Assembly (NCBI GenBank): GCA_046160725.1
Contig: JBJXHB010000333.1
Location: forward strand, 1-27,204
Source: JBJXHB01 sp046160725
Lineage (GTDB): Bacteria; Pseudomonadota; Gammaproteobacteria; Burkholderiales; Burkholderiaceae_C
Reading direction: 5' to 3'
DNA length: 27,204 bases
Shown: positions 23,447-27,204 of the stretch, one piece after another
Layout of the letters: every line of letters starts with the position of its first letter
Position numbering within the stretch: position 1 is the stretch's first letter
The notes under the pieces: generated by a model
The model's database searches: none
Told to the model about the DNA's origin: nothing
The model's input: only the letters and a program-made list of their open reading frames with translations
Made by a program: the position numbers and the translations under genes

Positions 23447-23453
23447 CTTCCGC

Positions 23454-25274
23454 ATGCACGCTGAAATCGATTGCGTCCTGGCCCGCATCCGCCAGCGCAG
23501 CGCCACCACGCGCACCGCCTACCTGGCCCAGGTCGATGCCCTGGGCGCCCGCCCACCGGGCGCACAGCGCCTGGGCTGCGCCAATCTGGCGCATGCGTTG
23601 GCCACGCTGCCTGTTGACCACCGCTTGCGTATCGTGGCCGAGCGCGCGCCGAATCTGGCCCTGGTCAGCGCCTACAACGACATGCTGTCAGCGCACCGGC
23701 CGTATGAGTCGTACACCACCATGCTTCGGGACGCCGCAGTCGCAGTCGGCGCCACGCTTCAGATGGCCGGTGGCGTGCCCGCGATGTGCGACGGCGTGAC
23801 GCAGGGCCAGCCGGGCATGGAGCTGTCGTTGTTCTCGCGCGATGTGATCGCCATGGCCACCGCCGTCGCGCTGTCTCACGACATGTTCGACGGCGTGCTG
23901 CTGCTCGGCGTGTGCGACAAGATCGTTCCGGGGTTGTTGATCGGCGCCCTGCAGTTCGGCCACCTGCCCTGCGTTTTCGTGCCCGCTGGTCCGATGTCCA
24001 GCGGCCTGTCCAACCCCGCCAAGGCGGCGGTGAGGGAGCGTCATACGCAGGGCCTGGCATCACGGGACGAGCTGATGGCCGCGGAGCAGGCGGCCTACCA
24101 CGGCGACGGCACCTGCACCTTCTACGGCACGGCCAACAGCAATCAGATGCTGCTGGAGGCGATGGGCCTGCATGTGCCCGGCGCAGCGTTCGTCCATCCG
24201 CACGATCCGCTGCGTGCGGCCTTGACCCATCAGGCGCTGACCGATGCGCTGCGCCTGGCCGCACAGCCGGGCCGGCCCGCTGCCATCGGCCGTCTGGTCG
24301 ACGAGCGTTGCATCGTCAATGCCATGGTCGCGCTGCTGGCCACTGGCGGGTCCACGAATCACCTGATCCACTGGGTGGCGGTGGCCCGTGCCGCGGGCAT
24401 CGTGATCGACTGGGATGACTTCGACACCCTATCTTCGGTCGTGCCGCTGCTGGCGCGGGTGTATCCGAACGGCCAGGCGGATGTGAACGCCTTCCAGCAG
24501 GCTGGCGGGCCATCGTTCGTGATCCGTGAGTTGGTGCAGGCCGGTCTGATGTACGGCGATGTCGTCACGGTGGACGAACGCGGTTTGGACGCCCATCGCA
24601 TGCAGCCCGGTCTGCGCGAGGGGCGGCTGCAATGGTCCATGGCACCCGTCGACAGCGGGGACACGGACGTGCTGCGCCCGGCGTCCAGTCCGTTTTCAGC
24701 CAGCGGCGGGCTGCGGCTGCTGCAGGGCAATCTCGGGCGTTCCGTGATCAAGGTGTCCGCGGTGCCGGAGAGTCACCATGTGGTGCAGGCGCCGGCTCGC
24801 GTCTTCGACAGCCAGGCTGACCTGCTGGCGGCCTTCAATGCAGGTGAACTCGATCGCGATGTGGTGGTGGTGGTCCGCTTTCAGGGGCCACAGGCCAACG
24901 GCATGCCGGAACTGCACAAGCTGACGCCGCCTCTGGCGGTGCTGCAGGGCAGGGGGCGCCAAGTGGCGCTGGTCACCGACGGTCGCATGAGCGGTGCCTC
25001 GGGCAAGGTGCCGGCGGCCATCCACATCACACCCGAGGCATCGGCCGGCGGTCCGCTGTCCCGGGTGCGCGATGGCGACATCATCCGGCTGGACGCGGTG
25101 TCGGGCCGCCTGGACGCGCTGGTGGATGATGCGGTCTGGCTCGCGCGCGACGCGGCGACCGTGTCACATGCCCAGCGCCTGGAAGCGGCGGCCGGCTTCG
25201 GGCGCGAGCTTTTCGCCGGCATGCGCCGGCATGTCAGCGGAGCCGAACAGGGAGCCTTCACATGGACAATGTGA
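23454..25274 (+). CDS. edd: 6-phosphogluconate dehydratase
   Basis: A 606-residue iron-sulfur dehydratase that converts 6-phosphogluconate to 2-keto-3-deoxy-6-phosphogluconate, first committed step of the Entner-Doudoroff pathway. Key segments are VSAYNDMLSAH (71-81), MCDGVTQGQPGMELSLFSRD (111-130), GVCDKIVPG (152-160, Cys154), GDGTCTFYGTANSNQM (Cys221), TGGSTNH, and the C-terminal VTDGRMSGASGKVPAAIH. Cys154 and Cys221 are candidates for binding the 4Fe-4S cluster. The ATG at 23454 is the family start; the open frame reaches 23355 but that part crosses the operator. GGAGG lies 17 bases upstream of the ATG, unusually far, and no alternative start codon fits it. The 3' end overlaps eda by 13 bases. 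Confidence 0.97.
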   Translation: MHAEIDCVLARIRQRSATTRTAYLAQVDALGARPPGAQRLGCANLAHALATLPVDHRLRIVAERAPNLALVSAYNDMLSAHRPYESYTTMLRDAAVAVGATLQMAGGVPAMCDGVTQGQPGMELSLFSRDVIAMATAVALSHDMFDGVLLLGVCDKIVPGLLIGALQFGHLPCVFVPAGPMSSGLSNPAKAAVRERHTQGLASRDELMAAEQAAYHGDGTCTFYGTANSNQMLLEAMGLHVPGAAFVHPHDPLRAALTHQALTDALRLAAQPGRPAAIGRLVDERCIVNAMVALLATGGSTNHLIHWVAVARAAGIVIDWDDFDTLSSVVPLLARVYPNGQADVNAFQQAGGPSFVIRELVQAGLMYGDVVTVDERGLDAHRMQPGLREGRLQWSMAPVDSGDTDVLRPASSPFSASGGLRLLQGNLGRSVIKVSAVPESHHVVQAPARVFDSQADLLAAFNAGELDRDVVVVVRFQGPQANGMPELHKLTPPLAVLQGRGRQVALVTDGRMSGASGKVPAAIHITPEASAGGPLSRVRDGDIIRLDAVSGRLDALVDDAVWLARDAATVSHAQRLEAAAGFGRELFAGMRRHVSGAEQGAFTWTM

Positions 25275-25909
25275 CGTCAGCGCCGGTCGACCCGGGATTC
25301 CTGGTGGCCTGCGGGCCGGTGATACCGGTCATCGTGATCGAGCGGCTGGCCGATGCGGTGCCGATGGCGCGGGCCCTGCTGGATGGCGGCGTGCGGGTCC
25401 TGGAGGTCACATTGCGCACCGAGGCCGCGTTGCCGGCCATCGCGGCCATTGCGGCCGCGCTGCCCGATGCCATCGTCGGTGCCGGCACGGTCTGTGGACC
25501 GGACGACGTCGACGCGGCGGCCCGGGCCGGTGCGCGGTTCATCGTCAGCCCTGGCTTCGCGATATCGGTCAGCCGCGCCTGCATCGACCGTGGGCTTGCG
25601 CTGCTGCCGGGGGTGGCAACGGCCGGCGAGGTGATGGCCGCCCGGGCGGCCGGGCACCGTCTGCTGAAGTTCTTTCCGGCCGTTCCCGCGGGAGGCATCC
25701 CGATGCTCAAGGCGCTGGGCGGGCCCTTTCCGGACGTGTCGTTCTGCCCGACTGGCGGCCTGACTGCGGAAACGGCCGCGAGCTTCCTGGCGCTGCCCAA
25801 CGTGCCCGTCTGTGGTGGTTCCTGGTTGACCCCCGGCGAGGCCCTGGCCGCCGGCGATTGGGCGCGTATCCAGCGCCTGGCCGAGGCGGCACAGCGCTTG
25901 CCGCGCTGA
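25262..25909 (+). CDS. eda: KDPG aldolase (2-dehydro-3-deoxyphosphogluconate aldolase)
   Basis: A 215-residue class I aldolase that cleaves KDPG to pyruvate and glyceraldehyde 3-phosphate. It shows VIPVIVIERLADAVPMARAL, LEVTLRT (47-53, catalytic Glu48), VGAGTV (72-77), the Schiff-base Lys136 in LLKFFPA, and CPTGGL, with CGGSWLTP near the end. The ATG at 25262 lies inside the end of edd (13-base overlap in another frame), so the two are one translationally coupled operon. The 20 bases between its stop and the convergent gloA stop leave little room for a terminator. Length and active site are standard. Confidence 0.98.
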   Translation: MDNVTSAPVDPGFLVACGPVIPVIVIERLADAVPMARALLDGGVRVLEVTLRTEAALPAIAAIAAALPDAIVGAGTVCGPDDVDAAARAGARFIVSPGFAISVSRACIDRGLALLPGVATAGEVMAARAAGHRLLKFFPAVPAGGIPMLKALGGPFPDVSFCPTGGLTAETAASFLALPNVPVCGGSWLTPGEALAAGDWARIQRLAEAAQRLPR

Positions 25910-25929
25910 GCCTTGCCGGGCGGCCCGCC

Positions 25930-26328
25930 TCAGCGGCGTCGCTCGATCAACTCGATCTTGTAGCCGTCCGGGTCAGTGATGAAGGCGATCACCGTGGTGC
26001 CGCCTTTCACCGGGCCGGGTTCGCGCGTGATGGCGCCGCCCAGTGCGGTCGCGCGCTCGCGCACCGCATGGCAGGTGGCGGCGACGTCGGGCACACCGAT
26101 GGCGATGTGACCGAAGGCACTGCCCAGCTCGTAGCGTTCGACGCCGTAGTTGTAGGTCAGCTCGATCTCGGCATGCTCGGGGTTGGAGCCATAGCCGACG
26201 AACGCAAGGTCGTACTGCTGCTCCGGGCGTTGGGTGGTGCGCAGCAGGGTCATGCCCAGGACCTCGGTATAGAACGCGATGGCGCGCTGAAGGTTGCCGA
26301 CGCGCAGCATGGTGTGCAGGATGAGCAT
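25930..26328 (-). CDS. gloA: Lactoylglutathione lyase (glyoxalase I)
   Basis: A 132-residue glyoxalase I. It isomerises the hemithioacetal of methylglyoxal and glutathione to S-lactoylglutathione. The four metal ligands of the Ni-type enzyme are in place: His5, Glu56, His74 and Glu126. Family stretches MLRVGNLQRAIAFYTEVLGM, EIELTYNYG, GHIAIGV and ITDPDGYKIELIE are all present. The ATG at 26326-26328 has CGGAG about six bases upstream. It follows the MBL-fold gene by 32 bases, so the two are probably co-transcribed, and it converges on eda. Placement beside Entner-Doudoroff genes fits a need to clear methylglyoxal made when triose phosphates pile up. Confidence 0.97.
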   Translation of the reverse strand: MLILHTMLRVGNLQRAIAFYTEVLGMTLLRTTQRPEQQYDLAFVGYGSNPEHAEIELTYNYGVERYELGSAFGHIAIGVPDVAATCHAVRERATALGGAITREPGPVKGGTTVIAFITDPDGYKIELIERRR

Positions 26329-26360
26329 GGATGTCTCCGGGGGTTGGGACGGTGTGTGTC

Positions 26361-27204
26361 TCAGGGACCGGGCCGGTCCAGCCAGACGGCCAGGCCTTGG
26401 GCATTGAGTTCGATGTCCAGCGCGAGCCAGTGCTGCAGTCGGTCCAGGTCGGTCAGGCCATGGGCCAGCCCATGTTGCCGCACCTGCTGCACCAGCGCGT
26501 CGACCAGGGCCTGATGTCGATGCGGCGCCTGCCGCAAGGCCTGTGCCACCGCCACCAGCGCATGCACCTGCTCGATGAGTTCGTTGCCCAGGCGCTGCAC
26601 CTCACCGGCCCGGCCATAGTGTGTTGGATAGATCCAGCTCGGCTGGCGCTGCATCATGCGGCGGACCGACGCCTCCAGTGCAGCCGGATCAAACTGCACC
26701 GGCGTCGCCGTCGGCGTGATCCAGGGACCGTTGTGGTTGTCGAACTCGCGGTAGCTCAGGCCGAACGTGTCGCCCGTGAACCAGCCGGCGCTGCGCTCGT
26801 CCCAGATGCAGTGGTGGTGGCGGGCGTGGCCCGGCGTGTCGATCAGTTCCAGCGTGCGGTTGCCGACCTGCACCCGCATGCCATCGCTGCTGGCGCAGAC
26901 CCGCTCAGCCGGCGTCGGCACCAGCTGGCCATAGGTCCGGTCCATCTCTGCCTGGCCATAGACCGCCAGCGCACCCTGGTACAGCCGCGAAGGGTCGACC
27001 ATATGAGGCGCGCCGCGTGGATGCACCAGCATCATGGCGGCGGGCAGAGCCTGCATCAATGCGCCGGCGCCACCGGCATGGTCCAGGTGGACATGGGTGG
27101 GAATCACGTAGTCCACCACCGATCGGTCCAGCCCCAGCGCTGCCAGCGCCTGCAGCAGCCGCGGAACGCTGGCATTGGTACCGCTGTCGATGTATGCCCC
27201 CCGG
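26361..27204 (-). CDS. MBL-fold metallohydrolase (5' end cut by window edge)
   Basis: The visible part is 280 residues; the frame runs open through the right edge, where it reads AYIDSGTNASVPRLLQALAALGLD, so the N terminus is missing and a GTG at 27119 is not the real start. The metal-binding motif is THVHLDHAGG, followed by DTPGHARHHHCIW, the bridging Asp in WFTGDTFG, and YPTHYG. These are the marks of a metallo-beta-lactamase-fold hydrolase with a two-metal site. It lacks the signature C-terminal glutathione-binding domain of GloB, so glyoxalase II activity is possible but not shown; flavodiiron-like and lactonase-type members also look like this. It is 32 bases ahead of gloA. Confidence 0.88.
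   Translation of the reverse strand, partial: RGAYIDSGTNASVPRLLQALAALGLDRSVVDYVIPTHVHLDHAGGAGALMQALPAAMMLVHPRGAPHMVDPSRLYQGALAVYGQAEMDRTYGQLVPTPAERVCASSDGMRVQVGNRTLELIDTPGHARHHHCIWDERSAGWFTGDTFGLSYREFDNHNGPWITPTATPVQFDPAALEASVRRMMQRQPSWIYPTHYGRAGEVQRLGNELIEQVHALVAVAQALRQAPHRHQALVDALVQQVRQHGLAHGLTDLDRLQHWLALDIELNAQGLAVWLDRPGP

Overview
The window is about 27.2 kb of GC-rich (roughly two-thirds G+C by eye), densely coding chromosomal DNA. Gene order and protein style point to a betaproteobacterium of the order Burkholderiales. The clearest sign is the glyA-nrdR-(minor pilins)-ribD-ribB-ribH-nusB string, an arrangement I associate with that order, together with an Entner-Doudoroff edd-eda pair and a RibB whose GTP-cyclohydrolase half has decayed. 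I see no insertion sequence, integrase, tRNA, rRNA or CRISPR array.

Left part (1-13400, all minus strand, so read right to left). A membrane-anchored lytic transglycosylase is followed by glyA, whose leader carries a clear ZTP (pfl) riboswitch, and then by nrdR. Next come six minor type IV pilin genes (a FimT/GspH-like gene, then pilE, fimT, pilW, pilX and pilV, the last five tightly coupled), followed by ribD, ribBX, ribH and nusB. The run ends with a membrane Ser/Thr kinase carrying a PEGA domain, overlapping a small TssQ-like lipoprotein. Many junctions are 4-base stop/start overlaps. Two usual members are absent here: pilY1 from the pilin set, and ribE (riboflavin synthase) from between ribD and ribB.

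Middle (13401-22700). A 333-base non-coding stretch holds a near-consensus promoter with palindromes for the transglycosylase. A YdcF/ElyC-type DUF218 protein is divergent from a 1233-residue AsmA-like DUF748 protein. Then come msrA, a triple-PAS 'hybrid kinase' that has lost its phospho-accepting histidine but keeps an intact receiver, a convergent pdxH, and a MobA/MocA-like nucleotidyltransferase.

Right part (22701-27204). chaC (glutathione cyclotransferase) is divergent from edd-eda, with a HexR-like operator between them. A convergent gloA (glyoxalase I) and an MBL-fold hydrolase cut by the window edge complete a group linking sugar-acid catabolism, methylglyoxal and glutathione.

Most of the window is ordinary housekeeping content. 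The items most worth a second look are the degenerate histidine kinase-receiver protein, the pilin cluster (no PilY1, oversized PilX and PilV, a hairpin over the first ribosome binding site), the kinase/TssQ-like pair with an HCD catalytic loop, and the riboswitch. I did not find a system I could honestly call wholly new.
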